From Aureimonas sp. Leaf324 (GTDB lineage: Bacteria; Pseudomonadota; Alphaproteobacteria; Rhizobiales; Rhizobiaceae): a stretch of 64,000 bases of DNA. The notes beneath the pieces are model-generated. The model saw nothing but the letters and a program-made list of their open reading frames with translations. It searched no databases and was not told the DNA's origin. The stretch lies in the NCBI RefSeq assembly GCF_001423245.1, contig NZ_LMOH01000012.1, positions 247,671 to 311,670 on the forward strand. Direction: 5' to 3'. Shown piece after piece: positions 1-8,649 of the stretch. The position numbers were made by a program, and so were the translations under genes. How positions within the stretch are numbered: the first letter of the stretch is position 1; every line of letters starts with the position of its first letter.

Positions 1-527
1 GCCGGTGAATAGACGGCGCCGCCCGCGCACGGGCCCATCACGAGGCTGAGCTGCGGCACGACGCCGGACGCCAGCACGTTGCGCTGGAACACCTCGGCAT
101 AGCCGCCGAGCGAAGCCACGCCTTCCTGGATGCGCGCGCCGCCCGAATCGTTCAGCCCAATTACCGGCGCGCCGACCTTCAGCGCCATGTCCATGATCTT
201 GCAGATCTTAGCCGCGTGACGCTCCGACAGCGAGCCGCCGAACACCGTGAAGTCCTGGCTGAAGACGAAGACCAGCCGGCCGTTGATCGTGCCCGATCCC
301 GTGACGACCCCGTCGCCGGGTACGATCTGCGTTTCCATGCCGAAGTCGGTGCAGTTGTGCTCGACGAACATGTCGAGCTCCTCGAACGAACCTTCGTCGA
401 GCAGGACGTCGAGGCGTTCGCGGGCCGTGAGCTTGCCCTTGGCGTGCTGCGCCGCGACGCGGCGTTCGCCGCCGCCTTCGCGTGCGGCGGCGCGGCGGCG
501 TTCGAGTTCCTCAATCGTCGACGACAT
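1..527 (-). CDS. pccB: Acyl-CoA (propionyl-CoA type) carboxylase carboxyltransferase subunit, N-terminal part
   Basis: The gene is cut by the left edge; 175 codons are visible. Translation of the minus strand from the ATG at 527 starts [19 protein letters not shown] and runs through the carboxyltransferase core: [21 protein letters not shown], then a [20 protein letters not shown] segment and [13 protein letters not shown], then [12 protein letters not shown]. These are hallmarks of the biotin-dependent carboxyltransferase beta subunit (PccB/MmdA/AccD5 family), which moves a carboxyl group from carboxybiotin to propionyl- or a related acyl-CoA. A clear GGGAGG ribosome site sits about seven bases before the ATG. 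Substrate specificity (propionyl, methylcrotonyl, acetyl) cannot be settled without the C-terminal half; the propionyl type fits the start of the protein best. Confidence 0.82.
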   Translation of the reverse strand, partial: MSSTIEELERRRAAAREGGGERRVAAQHAKGKLTARERLDVLLDEGSFEELDMFVEHNCTDFGMETQIVPGDGVVTGSGTINGRLVFVFSQDFTVFGGSLSERHAAKICKIMDMALKVGAPVIGLNDSGGARIQEGVASLGGYAEVFQRNVLASGVVPQLSLVMGPCAGGAVYSP

Positions 528-1020
528 GCACGGCCTCCCATTGCTCGCGCAGGATGGAGGAAGGGACGGGCCCGCTGCAACCGCCGTCTCGCGACGGACC
601 GGGGCTTTCACATCCCGACAGGCGCGGCATCGACCACGCGAGACGCGACGAAGCGCCACGCCACTTGGGTGCCGTTCGGCCTGTCGAGCACCCGAACCCA
701 GCCCCACAGCGAAGGCTGCCGTCTGCCGGATGGCCCGCATTCGCAGGCGCTTGGCTGCGATCGGACGGGCCGTCGCAGGCACCCGGCGGGGACGTCCGCC
801 TCCCGATATCGTGTGTCGAAGCCCGGTGACGACGCGCGCGCAGCCGGTAGCCGGCGGCGCGATCTGGATTAGTTACAAACTGGAGCGGCGCCAGCGCATC
901 ACCGTCCGGGTGGTTGCGCGATGGCATCGAACTTTTGCGTCCAGGGACCCGATCCGCCGTCCGGCAACGGCGAATCGCGTCGGGTCTCCCGTTGCGCCCC
1001 ACCGAAGAGCCTCGCGAGCC
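528..1020. other. Divergent intergenic region between the carboxyltransferase and paoA genes
   Basis: About 490 bases separate two divergently transcribed genes. I see no convincing coding sequence: the frames that stay open here are arginine/proline-rich and lack a good ribosome site. The stretch near 868-885 (attagttacaaactgg) is locally AT-richer and is the best place for a paoABC promoter, but no clear sigma-70 hexamer pair or operator palindrome is visible. Confidence 0.4.
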
Positions 1021-1671
1021 ATGTCGAGATTCCCCGACCTTGAACTGAACCGGCGGCAGCTGATGTCCGGCGTGACGGCGACCGCCGCGCTCGGCGCCCT
1101 GCCCGCCTCCGCGCTGGCGCAGTCGTCCGGCGCGACGGCCGATGCCACCGAAGCGGCCGTCACGGCGCCCGTCGCCTTCACCGTCAACGGCGAGCGGCGC
1201 GAACTGGACCTCGATCTGCGCACCACGCTTCTCGATGCGCTGCGCGAGCACATCAAGCTCACCGGCACCAAGAAGGGCTGCGACCACGGCCAGTGCGGCG
1301 CCTGCACGGTGATGGTCAACGGCCGGCGCATCAACGCCTGCCTGACGCTCGCGGTGCTGCACGAGGGGGACGAGATCACGACGATCGAGGGCCTCGGCAC
1401 GCCCGACAACCTGCACCCGATGCAGGAGGCATTCCTGAAGCACGACGGCTACCAGTGCGGCTACTGCACGCCGGGTCAGATCTGCTCGGCCGTCGGCGTC
1501 CTCGAAGAGGTCAAGGCCGGCATCCCGAGCCATGTCACGGCCGACCTCAACGGGGCGATGGAAGCCACGAACGAAGAGATGCGCGAGCGCATGAGCGGCA
1601 ACATCTGCCGCTGCGGCGCCTATTCCAACATCGCCGACGCCATGGCCGAAGTCGCCGGGAGGCCCGCATGA
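1021..1671 (+). CDS. paoA: Periplasmic aldehyde oxidoreductase, [2Fe-2S] small subunit (PaoA type)
   Basis: Small iron-sulfur subunit of a molybdenum hydroxylase of the xanthine oxidase family (216 aa). The N-terminus carries a twin-arginine signal (R11-R12 in NRRQLMSG, then a hydrophobic stretch ending ALA-Q), so the complex is exported folded to the periplasm, as for E. coli PaoABC/YagTSR. A plant-type [2Fe-2S] site is present as C87, C92, C95 and C107; a second cluster site is C146, C149, C196 and C198. Electrons pass from the Mo site through these clusters to FAD in PaoB. The start at 1021 is chosen because it gives the Tat signal; longer in-frame starts add low-complexity sequence. The gene overlaps paoB by four bases (ATGA). 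Confidence 0.9.
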   Translation: MSRFPDLELNRRQLMSGVTATAALGALPASALAQSSGATADATEAAVTAPVAFTVNGERRELDLDLRTTLLDALREHIKLTGTKKGCDHGQCGACTVMVNGRRINACLTLAVLHEGDEITTIEGLGTPDNLHPMQEAFLKHDGYQCGYCTPGQICSAVGVLEEVKAGIPSHVTADLNGAMEATNEEMRERMSGNICRCGAYSNIADAMAEVAGRPA

Positions 1672-2618
1672 AGTCCTTCACCTTCGAGCGCGCCAACTCG
1701 CCGGCGGAAGCCGCCAAGGCCGCGGCGGCCCGTCCCGACGCCAAGTTCATCGCCGGCGGCACCAACCTCCTCGACCTGATGAAGCTCGAGATCGAGGCGC
1801 CGCGCCACCTGATCGACGTCAACCGGCTGGGTCTCGACGCGATCGAGGCGACCGAGAACGGCGGCCTTCGCATCGGCGCGCTGGTGCGCAACACCGACAT
1901 GGCCGCCGACGAGCGTATCCGCCGCGACTACGGCGTCCTGACGCGGGCGGTCGTGGCGGGCGCGTCCGGCCAGCTCCGCAACAAGGCGACGACGGCCGGC
2001 AACCTCCTCCAGCGCACGCGCTGCCCGTACTTCTACGACACCAACATGGCCTGCAACAAACGCACGCCCGGTGCCGGCTGCGCCGCGCTGGAAGGCTATT
2101 CGCGCCTTCTCGGCGTCGTCGGCGTGAGCGACAGCTGCATCGCGACGAACCCGTCCGACATGAACGTCGCGCTCAGCGTCCTCGACGCCTCCGTCGAGAC
2201 CGTGAAGCCGGACGGCGCGACACGCACCATCGCGTTCGCCGATTTCCATCGCCTGCCCGGCGATACGCCGGAGGTGGAGACCGCGCTGGGGGCGGGCGAG
2301 TTCGTCACCGCCGTCACCCTGCCCGCGCCGCTCGGCGGCAAGCACATCTACCGCAAGGTTCGCGACCGCGCATCCTACGCCTTCGCCGTCATTTCCGTCG
2401 CGGCCGTAATCCAGCCTGACGGCACGGGCCGCGTCGCCATCGGTGGCGTCGCGCCGAAACCCTGGCGTGTCGCCGAGGCCGACGCGCAGCTGCGCGAGGG
2501 CGCCAAGCCCGCCGCCGCGCGCCTCTTCGCCGATGCCAGGACCACCGAGCACAACGCCTTCAAGATCCCGCTGACCGAGCGCACGCTCGGCGCCGTGCTG
2601 ACCGAAGCGAGGAGCTGA
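1668..2618 (+). CDS. paoB: Periplasmic aldehyde oxidoreductase, FAD-binding subunit (PaoB type)
   Basis: Medium FAD subunit of the molybdenum aldehyde oxidoreductase (316 aa). It opens with the CoxM/XdhB-like fold ([14 protein letters not shown] is the FAD pyrophosphate loop). The insert around [23 protein letters not shown] and [12 protein letters not shown] supplies four cysteines matching the extra [4Fe-4S] site known in E. coli PaoB, which separates this family from ordinary xanthine dehydrogenases. There is no signal peptide; it is presumably carried out by PaoA's Tat signal. Its ATG overlaps the paoA stop and paoC follows after four bases, so the three subunits are one operon. Confidence 0.9.
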   Translation: MKSFTFERANSPAEAAKAAAARPDAKFIAGGTNLLDLMKLEIEAPRHLIDVNRLGLDAIEATENGGLRIGALVRNTDMAADERIRRDYGVLTRAVVAGASGQLRNKATTAGNLLQRTRCPYFYDTNMACNKRTPGAGCAALEGYSRLLGVVGVSDSCIATNPSDMNVALSVLDASVETVKPDGATRTIAFADFHRLPGDTPEVETALGAGEFVTAVTLPAPLGGKHIYRKVRDRASYAFAVISVAAVIQPDGTGRVAIGGVAPKPWRVAEADAQLREGAKPAAARLFADARTTEHNAFKIPLTERTLGAVLTEARS

Positions 2619-2622
2619 TCCG

Positions 2623-4833
2623 ATGAAGTTCGACACCCCCGCTGGCACCAATCCGATCGACCGGGAACGCGTCGTCGGCCAGCCGCACGAGCGCATCGAT
2701 GGTCGCCTGAAGGTGACGGGCACCGCGCCCTACGCCTACGAGCATCACGACGTCGCCGAGAACGTCGCCTACGGCTACGTCGTGGGCTCCGCCATCGCCA
2801 AGGGGCGCATCACGCGCATCGACAGCGCGGCCGCCCGCCGCGCGCCGGGCGTCGTCGCGATCGTCACCCACGAGAACGCGGGAGAGCTCGGCAAGGGCGA
2901 CAAGAACACCGCCAAGCTCCTCGGCGGACCCGAGGTGCAGCACTATCACCAGGCGGTCGCGGTCGTCGTTGCCGACACCTTCGAGCAGGCCCGCGCCGCG
3001 GCCATGATGCTCGACATCGCCTATGAGAGCACGGACGGCGCCTTCGACCTTGCGGCCGCCAAGGACACCGCACCGGACGCGCCGGCCAGCGAAGGGTCGC
3101 CGACCCAGACCGGCGCGGGCGATTTTGCGAAAGCGTTCGCCGCCGCGCCCGTCAAGTTCGACCAGAGCTACACGACGCCCGACCAGAGCCACGCGATGAT
3201 GGAGCCGCATGCCTCGCTCGCCGAGTGGGATGGCGACAGTGTCACCGTCTGGACCTCCAACCAGATGATCGCCTGGGGCTCGGCCGATCTCGCCAAGACC
3301 CTGAAGATCGCGCCGGAGAAGGTGCGCATCGTCTCGCCTTTCATCGGCGGCGGCTTCGGCGGCAAGCTGTTCCTGCGGGCGGATGCCGTGATGGCGGCGC
3401 TCGGCGCGAAGGCGGCGGGGCGCCCGGTCAAGGTCGCGCTGGCCCGGCCGATGATGGCCAACAACACGACGCACCGCCCCGCAACGATCCAGCGCGTGCG
3501 CATCGGCGCCGAGCGCGACGGCAAGATCACGGCCATCGCGCACGAAAGCTGGTCGGGCGATCTGGAGGGCGGCCAGCCCGAGGTCGCCACGCAGCAGACG
3601 CGGCTTCTCTATGCCGGCGCCAACCGGATGACGTCGCTGAAGCTCGCGGTCCTCGACCTGCCGGAAGGCAACGCCATGCGTGCCCCCGGCGAGGCACCGG
3701 GCCTGATGGCGCTGGAGGTCGCGATGGACGAGCTCGCCGATCAGCTCGGCCAGGATCCCGTCCACTTCCGCATCCTGAACGACACGCAGGTCGACCCCGA
3801 GGATCCCTCGCGCCCCTTCTCGCAGCGCCGCCTCGCGGACTGCTTCCGGCAGGGCGCCGAGAAGTTCGGGTGGAGCGCGCGTAATGCCCGCCCCGCGCAG
3901 GTGCGCGACGGCCGCTGGATGGTCGGCATGGGCGTCGCATCGGCCTTCCGCAACAACATGAACATGGATTCGGGCGCCCGCGCCCGTCTGGGCCGCGACG
4001 GCGTGGTGACGATCGAGACCGATATGACCGACATCGGCACCGGCTCCTACACGATCATCGCCCAGACGGCGGCGGAGATGATGGGCCTGCCGCTCGACAA
4101 GGTGCAGGTCACGCTCGGCGACTCGATGTTCCCCGTCTCCGCCGGGTCCGGCGGCCAGTGGGGCGCCAACTCCTCGACGGCGGGCGTCTATGCGGCCTGC
4201 GTGAAGCTGCGCGAGGCGATCGCCGCCAAGCTCGGCCTCGACCCGTCCGCAGTCGAGTTCGCGGACGGGATGGTGCGCGCGGGCGACCGGCAGGTGCCGC
4301 TCGCCGAGGCAGCCACTGAAGGCGAGATCGTCGCCGAGGACAAGATCGAGTTCTCGAAGGAGATGATGAAGGAGAAGCAGCAGTCGACCTTCGGCGCCCA
4401 TTTCGTGGAGGTCGGCGTCGACATGGCGACCGCCGAAGTGCGCGTTCGCCGCATGCTCGCGGTTTGCGCGGCAGGACGCATCCTCAATCCCCTCACCGCG
4501 CGCAGCCAGGTCATCGGCGGCATGACGATGGGCGTCGGCGGCGCGCTGATGGAAGACCTCGTCGTCGACAAGCGGCACGGCCTCTTCATCAACCACGACC
4601 TTGCGGGCTACGAGGTGCCGGTCCATGCCGACATCCCGCATCAGGAGGTCGTGTTCCTCGACGAGACCGATCCCGACGTGTCGCCCATGAAGGCGAAAGG
4701 CGTCGGCGAGCTCGGCCTGTGCGGCGTTGCGGCGGCGATCGCCAACGCGATCCACAATGCCACCGGCGTGCGGGTGCGCGACTACCCGATCACCCTGGAC
4801 AAGCTGATCGAGGACCTGCCGGACGTCGCCTGA
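2623..4833 (+). CDS. paoC: Periplasmic aldehyde oxidoreductase, molybdenum-binding subunit (PaoC type)
   Basis: Large catalytic subunit (736 aa, close to the 732 aa of E. coli PaoC), binding the molybdopterin cytosine dinucleotide cofactor and oxidising aldehydes to acids. It has the two MoCo domains: an N-terminal a/b hammerhead (GRLKVTGTAPYAYEHHDVAE) and the binding region with SPFIGGGFGGK near residue 240 and the terminal KGVGELGLCG, whose Glu is the catalytic base. A GAGGAG ribosome site lies about eight bases before the ATG. No PaoD/XdhC-type cofactor-insertion chaperone follows, although this family usually needs one; it must be elsewhere. The likely role is detoxification of aromatic or other aldehydes. 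Confidence 0.92.
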   Translation: MKFDTPAGTNPIDRERVVGQPHERIDGRLKVTGTAPYAYEHHDVAENVAYGYVVGSAIAKGRITRIDSAAARRAPGVVAIVTHENAGELGKGDKNTAKLLGGPEVQHYHQAVAVVVADTFEQARAAAMMLDIAYESTDGAFDLAAAKDTAPDAPASEGSPTQTGAGDFAKAFAAAPVKFDQSYTTPDQSHAMMEPHASLAEWDGDSVTVWTSNQMIAWGSADLAKTLKIAPEKVRIVSPFIGGGFGGKLFLRADAVMAALGAKAAGRPVKVALARPMMANNTTHRPATIQRVRIGAERDGKITAIAHESWSGDLEGGQPEVATQQTRLLYAGANRMTSLKLAVLDLPEGNAMRAPGEAPGLMALEVAMDELADQLGQDPVHFRILNDTQVDPEDPSRPFSQRRLADCFRQGAEKFGWSARNARPAQVRDGRWMVGMGVASAFRNNMNMDSGARARLGRDGVVTIETDMTDIGTGSYTIIAQTAAEMMGLPLDKVQVTLGDSMFPVSAGSGGQWGANSSTAGVYAACVKLREAIAAKLGLDPSAVEFADGMVRAGDRQVPLAEAATEGEIVAEDKIEFSKEMMKEKQQSTFGAHFVEVGVDMATAEVRVRRMLAVCAAGRILNPLTARSQVIGGMTMGVGGALMEDLVVDKRHGLFINHDLAGYEVPVHADIPHQEVVFLDETDPDVSPMKAKGVGELGLCGVAAAIANAIHNATGVRVRDYPITLDKLIEDLPDVA

Positions 4834-4841
4834 TCGCAGAC

Positions 4842-4892
4842 CGACGGCGGGCGCCGGGACCTCACGGTTCCGCGTCCGCCGTCGCAATCTTT
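4842..4892 (+). terminator. Probable terminator of paoABC
   Basis: A nine-base inverted repeat (CGACGGCGG at 4842-4850 and CCGCCGTCG at 4876-4884) with a 25-base loop is followed by CAATCTTTG. It begins nine bases past the paoC stop. The large loop and weak T-run make efficiency uncertain. Confidence 0.45.
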
Positions 4893-4987
4893 GATCCCGC
4901 CGACGCTTTCGGGCGGGACGCGGCGAACGGAGCGCCCTACAACCGGAAGGGACCCAGACGATCCCGATTCCTTCCCGTTCCGCTTCC

Positions 4988-6616
4988 GTGTCCGATCCCT
5001 CTCCGCTCCTCCGCCCGTTCCGCAGCGCCGACTTCCGCCTCCTCTGGTCTGCGGTTCTCGCCTCCAACCTCGGCGGGCTGATCCAGGCAGTCGGCGCCGG
5101 GTGGATGATGGCGAGCATCGCGACGTCGGACGACATGGTGGCGCTGGTGCAGACCGCGACCACGCTGCCGATCATGATCTTCTCGCTGGCGGCCGGGGCT
5201 CTTGCCGACAGTTACGACCGGCGACGGGTGATGCTTGTTGCGCAAAGCTTGATGATGGCGGCGTCGGTCGCGCTGGCCGCGCTGACCATCCAGGGCTGGA
5301 TGACGCCCTGGCTGCTCCTCGTGTTCACCTTCCTGATCGGCTGCGGGACCGCGCTCCACAACCCGTCCTGGCAGGCCTCCATCGGCGATCTCGTGAGCCG
5401 GTCCGACATCCCGTCGGCGGTGACGCTGAACAGCATGGCCTTCAACCTGATGCGCAGCATCGGTCCGGCCATCGGCGGCCTGATCGTCGCCTCGGTCGGG
5501 GCGGCCGGCGCCTTCGCGCTGAACGCGGTCAGCTACATTCCCCTGATCGCGGCGCTCGGCCGGTGGGGCTATCGCCGCCTACCCTCGACGCTGCCGCGCG
5601 AGACGTTTCGCCATGCGATGTCGGCGGGCCTCCGCTTCGTGGCGATGTCGCCGAACCTCCTGACGGTGATCGGACGGGCTTTCCTGTTCGGCGTCGGCGC
5701 GGTGTCCATCCTGGCGCTGCTGCCGCTCGTCGCGCGCGACCTCGTCGCCGGCAACGCCGCGACCTTCGGCCTCCTCCTCGGCTGCTTCGGCGTCGGCGCG
5801 ATCGGCGGCGCGCTCCTTTCGACCCGGCTTCGCAGTGCGCTATCGAGCGAGATGATCGCGCGGGTCGGCTTCCTGACATTTGCGCTCAGCGCCGTTCTGG
5901 TGGCATCGAGCCGCCAGACGTGGCTGACGGGTCTGGCGCTGATGCCCGCCGGTGCCGCCTGGGTGCTCGCGCTGTCCCTCTTCAACGTGACGGTCCAGCT
6001 GTCGACGCCGCGCTGGGTGGTCGGCCGCGCGCTGTCGATCTACCAGACCGCGACCTTCGGCGGCATGGCGCTCGGCAGCTGGATCTGGGGCCTCGTCGCG
6101 GATACCTACGACCCTTCGACCGCGCTCTTCGCCTCCGGCGCGGTGCTGGCCGCGGGCGCGGCCATTGGCCTGCGGTTCGGCATCCCCGCGCTCCTCGCGC
6201 TCGACCTCGATCCGCTGGACCGGTTCAAGGAGCCGGAACTGCGCCTCGACCTCCGCTCGCGCAGCGGCCCGATCATGGTGCTGGTCGACTACGAGATCGC
6301 GGCCGAGGACGTGCAGGCCTTCCTCGCCGTCATGGCGGAGCGGCGGCGCGTGCGCATCCGCGACGGCGCCCGGCAATGGTCGCTGCTGCGCGATCTCGAG
6401 AACCCGGAAATCTGGACCGAGACGTACCACGTGCCGACCTGGGTCGAGTACGTGCGCCACAACACGCGCCGCACCAAGGCCGACGCCGACGTCTACGATC
6501 GCCTGCTGGCTCTCCACCGGGGCGCGAGCCGGCCGCGCGTCCATCGGATGATCGAGCGTCAGACGGTGCCAGTGATGGACGACACGCCGCTGAAGCCGCA
6601 CCCGGAGGTGCCGTGA
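4988..6616 (+). CDS. MFS_3 family transporter with C-terminal dimeric alpha-beta domain
   Basis: Membrane transporter of 542 aa. Residues 1-400 show about ten to twelve hydrophobic segments, beginning LLRPFRSADFRLLWSAVLAS, typical of the MFS_3 (DUF894/EntS-like) branch of drug and siderophore exporters. The last ~140 residues are soluble (GPIMVLVDYEIAAEDVQAF, WSLLRDLENPEIWTETYHV) and resemble the ABM-like ferredoxin-fold domain often fused to this subfamily. The start is a GTG with no obvious Shine-Dalgarno sequence nearby, so the N-terminus could be slightly off, though the next residues fit the family start. The gene lies 154 bases after paoC past a weak terminator; co-expression with the aldehyde oxidase is possible but unproven. 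Substrate unknown. Confidence 0.85.
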   Translation: MSDPSPLLRPFRSADFRLLWSAVLASNLGGLIQAVGAGWMMASIATSDDMVALVQTATTLPIMIFSLAAGALADSYDRRRVMLVAQSLMMAASVALAALTIQGWMTPWLLLVFTFLIGCGTALHNPSWQASIGDLVSRSDIPSAVTLNSMAFNLMRSIGPAIGGLIVASVGAAGAFALNAVSYIPLIAALGRWGYRRLPSTLPRETFRHAMSAGLRFVAMSPNLLTVIGRAFLFGVGAVSILALLPLVARDLVAGNAATFGLLLGCFGVGAIGGALLSTRLRSALSSEMIARVGFLTFALSAVLVASSRQTWLTGLALMPAGAAWVLALSLFNVTVQLSTPRWVVGRALSIYQTATFGGMALGSWIWGLVADTYDPSTALFASGAVLAAGAAIGLRFGIPALLALDLDPLDRFKEPELRLDLRSRSGPIMVLVDYEIAAEDVQAFLAVMAERRRVRIRDGARQWSLLRDLENPEIWTETYHVPTWVEYVRHNTRRTKADADVYDRLLALHRGASRPRVHRMIERQTVPVMDDTPLKPHPEVP

Positions 6617-6641
6617 GACGGCGTTCGCCTTCGCGGTCGGA

Positions 6642-6815
6642 CTAGCGCGGCGATCCCTTGCCCGGTGCCGGCCCGGCCAGCACCTTGCGGCGCGCGGCCG
6701 CCTTGCGGGTGTCGCGCTCGATCCGGGCGTCGCGATCCCGCTCGGCTTGAAGTCGCGCGGCTTTCAGGCGCTGCGTCTTTTCCTGCGTGGTCTCGGTCTT
6801 TTCGTCGCCGCTCAT
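6642..6815 (-). CDS. Small highly charged hypothetical protein
   Basis: A 57-residue reading frame starting MSGDEKTETTQEKTQRLKAA and ending GKGSPR. It is rich in Lys, Arg, Glu and Gln, has no hydrophobic segment, and would form one long helix. A GAGG sequence about ten bases upstream of the ATG can serve as ribosome site. It follows the response regulator on the same strand (64-base gap) and ends 25 bases from the convergent MFS gene. Dense packing, a sensible ribosome site and amino acid composition unlike random high-GC frames support a real gene; function unknown. Confidence 0.55.
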   Translation of the reverse strand: MSGDEKTETTQEKTQRLKAARLQAERDRDARIERDTRKAAARRKVLAGPAPGKGSPR

Positions 6816-6879
6816 CGCTCGCCTCGCTTCGAACTATCCACCTGTCCCAGACGCTCGCCGCAAACGGCGAACCCGAAGG

Positions 6880-7269
6880 TCAGTCGGCGAAGCGCTCCGC
6901 CATGGTCTCCAGCGTGCGGATGAAGGACGCCGGCGGATAGGGCTTCGGAAAGAAGAGCCCGTCGCGCGGCAGGTCCTCCGGCATCACCCGGATGTGGCCG
7001 GAGGCCACGATGATCGACATCGGAGGCCAGCGGTTGCGCACGGCATGGGCGAGCTTCAGACCGTCCATCGAGCCGGGCATGTCGACGTCGGTGAAGAGGA
7101 TGCGGATGTTGTCGTGCCGCTCCAGAAGGCGGATCGCCTCGTCGGCGCTCGTCGCTCCGTAGGCGGTGAACCCGGCGTCCTCCACCATGTCCATCGCGTC
7201 CAGAAGGAGCAGCGGCTCGTCTTCCACGACGAGAATGGCGATGCGGGATCTGTCGAAGGTCTCGGTCAT
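6880..7269 (-). CDS. Single-domain response regulator (receiver only)
   Basis: CheY-like receiver of 129 aa with no output domain. The acidic pair E16/D17 (VVEDEP), the phospho-acceptor D61 (FTDVDMPG) and the conserved switch segment IIVASGH are present. It starts 12 bases after the stop of an HWE-type histidine kinase, its likely phosphodonor. Stand-alone receivers paired with HWE/HisKA_2 kinases in this order usually act as phosphate sinks or relays, some in the general stress response; the output here is unknown. Confidence 0.88.
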   Translation of the reverse strand: MTETFDRSRIAILVVEDEPLLLLDAMDMVEDAGFTAYGATSADEAIRLLERHDNIRILFTDVDMPGSMDGLKLAHAVRNRWPPMSIIVASGHIRVMPEDLPRDGLFFPKPYPPASFIRTLETMAERFAD

Positions 7270-7281
7270 GCGGTGTCAGGC

Positions 7282-8313
7282 TCAAGAATGGTCGTGACGG
7301 TCCGCTGCGAACGAGCCGTCGAGTTGGTACACAAGTCCACCTGGTGCGAATTCTGTCTGTGCATGCCCATGGAAGTAGCCGGGAACGACCCGTTCCGTCA
7401 GGCGTGAACCGAAGCCGCGTCGATTCGGTTCCGAAACGGGCGGGCCGCCTTCCTCCTTCCAGGTGAAGGAGAAGCGCTCGCCCTCCCCGAGCTCCCACGT
7501 GATGGCGATCGCCCCCGCGTCCGTCGACAGGGCGCCGTACTTCGTCGCATTGGTCGCCAGTTCATGGATCGCCAGCGCGAGCCCCAGCGCATGCCGGGCG
7601 TCGAGGTCGACACGCGGACCCGTCAGGCGGAAGCGGCCGGCCGTGTCGACATGCGGCGCGATCGCCGCTTCCACGATCGCCCGGACGTCGGACGCAGCCC
7701 AGTCCGTCACGGTCAGCATGTCCTGCGCGCGGGCCAGCGCCTGGATGCGGGCGGACGCCATCGCCGCCGCCTCCTTCGGGTCGGTCGCATTGCGAAGGCT
7801 CTGCGAAACCACGGCCTGGACCATCGCCAGCGTGTTCTTCATCCGGTGCGACAGCTCCCGCTGCAGCACGCGCTGCTGGCGCTGCTGCGTCTGGCTTTCC
7901 TCCAAATGCTGCTTCTGCTGTGCGAGAAGCTGCTGGTTGATCGCCCGCTCCGCCTCGAGTTTCGCCACTGCCCCGTGCATCGCCTGGATCAGTGCGATGT
8001 CGACCCCGACGACGAACACATAGAACGCCAGCGCGATCAGGACCGGAGCGCTAAGGGAAAACGTACCGAACGGCGGAATGAACCAGTACCAGGCGGACAG
8101 GCCGCAGGCGACCGCGCACGCGATGCCCGGCCGCGGGCCGGCGAAGAATGCGGTGAGAATGACCGCTGGAAAGAACGTCAGATACGGGAAGCCGGCCGGC
8201 AGAGCATGGTCGAAGCCAAAGCGCAGCCCCAGCGCCAGCCCGAAGGCGACCGCCGCCAGGCTCCAGGCGCGCCAGGAAGACGAGCGCACGCGCTTTGCTG
8301 CTTCGAAGATCAT
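7282..8313 (-). CDS. Membrane-bound HWE/HisKA_2-family sensor histidine kinase
   Basis: A 343-residue kinase. Residues 15-110 hold about four transmembrane helices in a DUF4118 (KdpD-like) arrangement (FPYLTFFPAVILTAFFAGPR, SAWYWFIPPFGTFSL). A glutamine-rich coiled coil follows (residues 115-152), then the H-box ELSHRMKNTLAMVQAV with H156 as phosphorylation site. The ATPase domain has ALAIHELATNATKYGALS as N-box and RRGFGSRLTERVV as a G-box equivalent. This H-box and N-box form the HWE/HisKA_2 group common in Alphaproteobacteria. It is transcribed with the receiver protein 12 bases downstream. There is no separate periplasmic sensing domain, so the signal is probably read in the membrane. Confidence 0.9.
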   Translation of the reverse strand: MIFEAAKRVRSSSWRAWSLAAVAFGLALGLRFGFDHALPAGFPYLTFFPAVILTAFFAGPRPGIACAVACGLSAWYWFIPPFGTFSLSAPVLIALAFYVFVVGVDIALIQAMHGAVAKLEAERAINQQLLAQQKQHLEESQTQQRQQRVLQRELSHRMKNTLAMVQAVVSQSLRNATDPKEAAAMASARIQALARAQDMLTVTDWAASDVRAIVEAAIAPHVDTAGRFRLTGPRVDLDARHALGLALAIHELATNATKYGALSTDAGAIAITWELGEGERFSFTWKEEGGPPVSEPNRRGFGSRLTERVVPGYFHGHAQTEFAPGGLVYQLDGSFAADRHDHS

Positions 8314-8649
8314 GCGATGCCGGTCTCCAGCCGTTTCGTCGAGGCCGTCTAACGGGTTGAGACGACGAGTGCCAGAAGAACCCGCGTAGCCGGTGCCAAA
8401 GGCGTTACCGAGACGCTTGACCGCGGCATCGCGATTTCATTTTCTACCGACACGGTGGATTGAAGAACGTCGTTCGTCGTCGGGTCCTGTCGCTTCGGTT
8501 AGGCTCCTCGATGGTCGGGCGGTGGCTGCCGTCGCCCGCCGTGCACACCGGGGATCGATCATGAGGCCAGAGACGCTTTCATTCACGGCCGAGATCGGCG
8601 CGAGCGCGTTGGACGCCGCCGCACGCGCCCGCAAAGCGTGCCTGTCCGC
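8314..8649. other. Divergent intergenic region, no gene recognised
   Basis: The 336 bases between the kinase and the FAD protein contain open frames in several phases but none with a family-like sequence or a convincing ribosome site. The AT-richer patch around 8432-8447 (gatttcattttctacc) is a plausible promoter area for the downstream plus-strand gene. Confidence 0.35.

Noticed and set aside
2560..5175. Long minus-strand frame (871 codons) opposite paoC and the start of the MFS gene
   Set aside because: Composition is shadow-like and crosses two plausible plus-strand genes and an intergenic gap; no recognisable motif.
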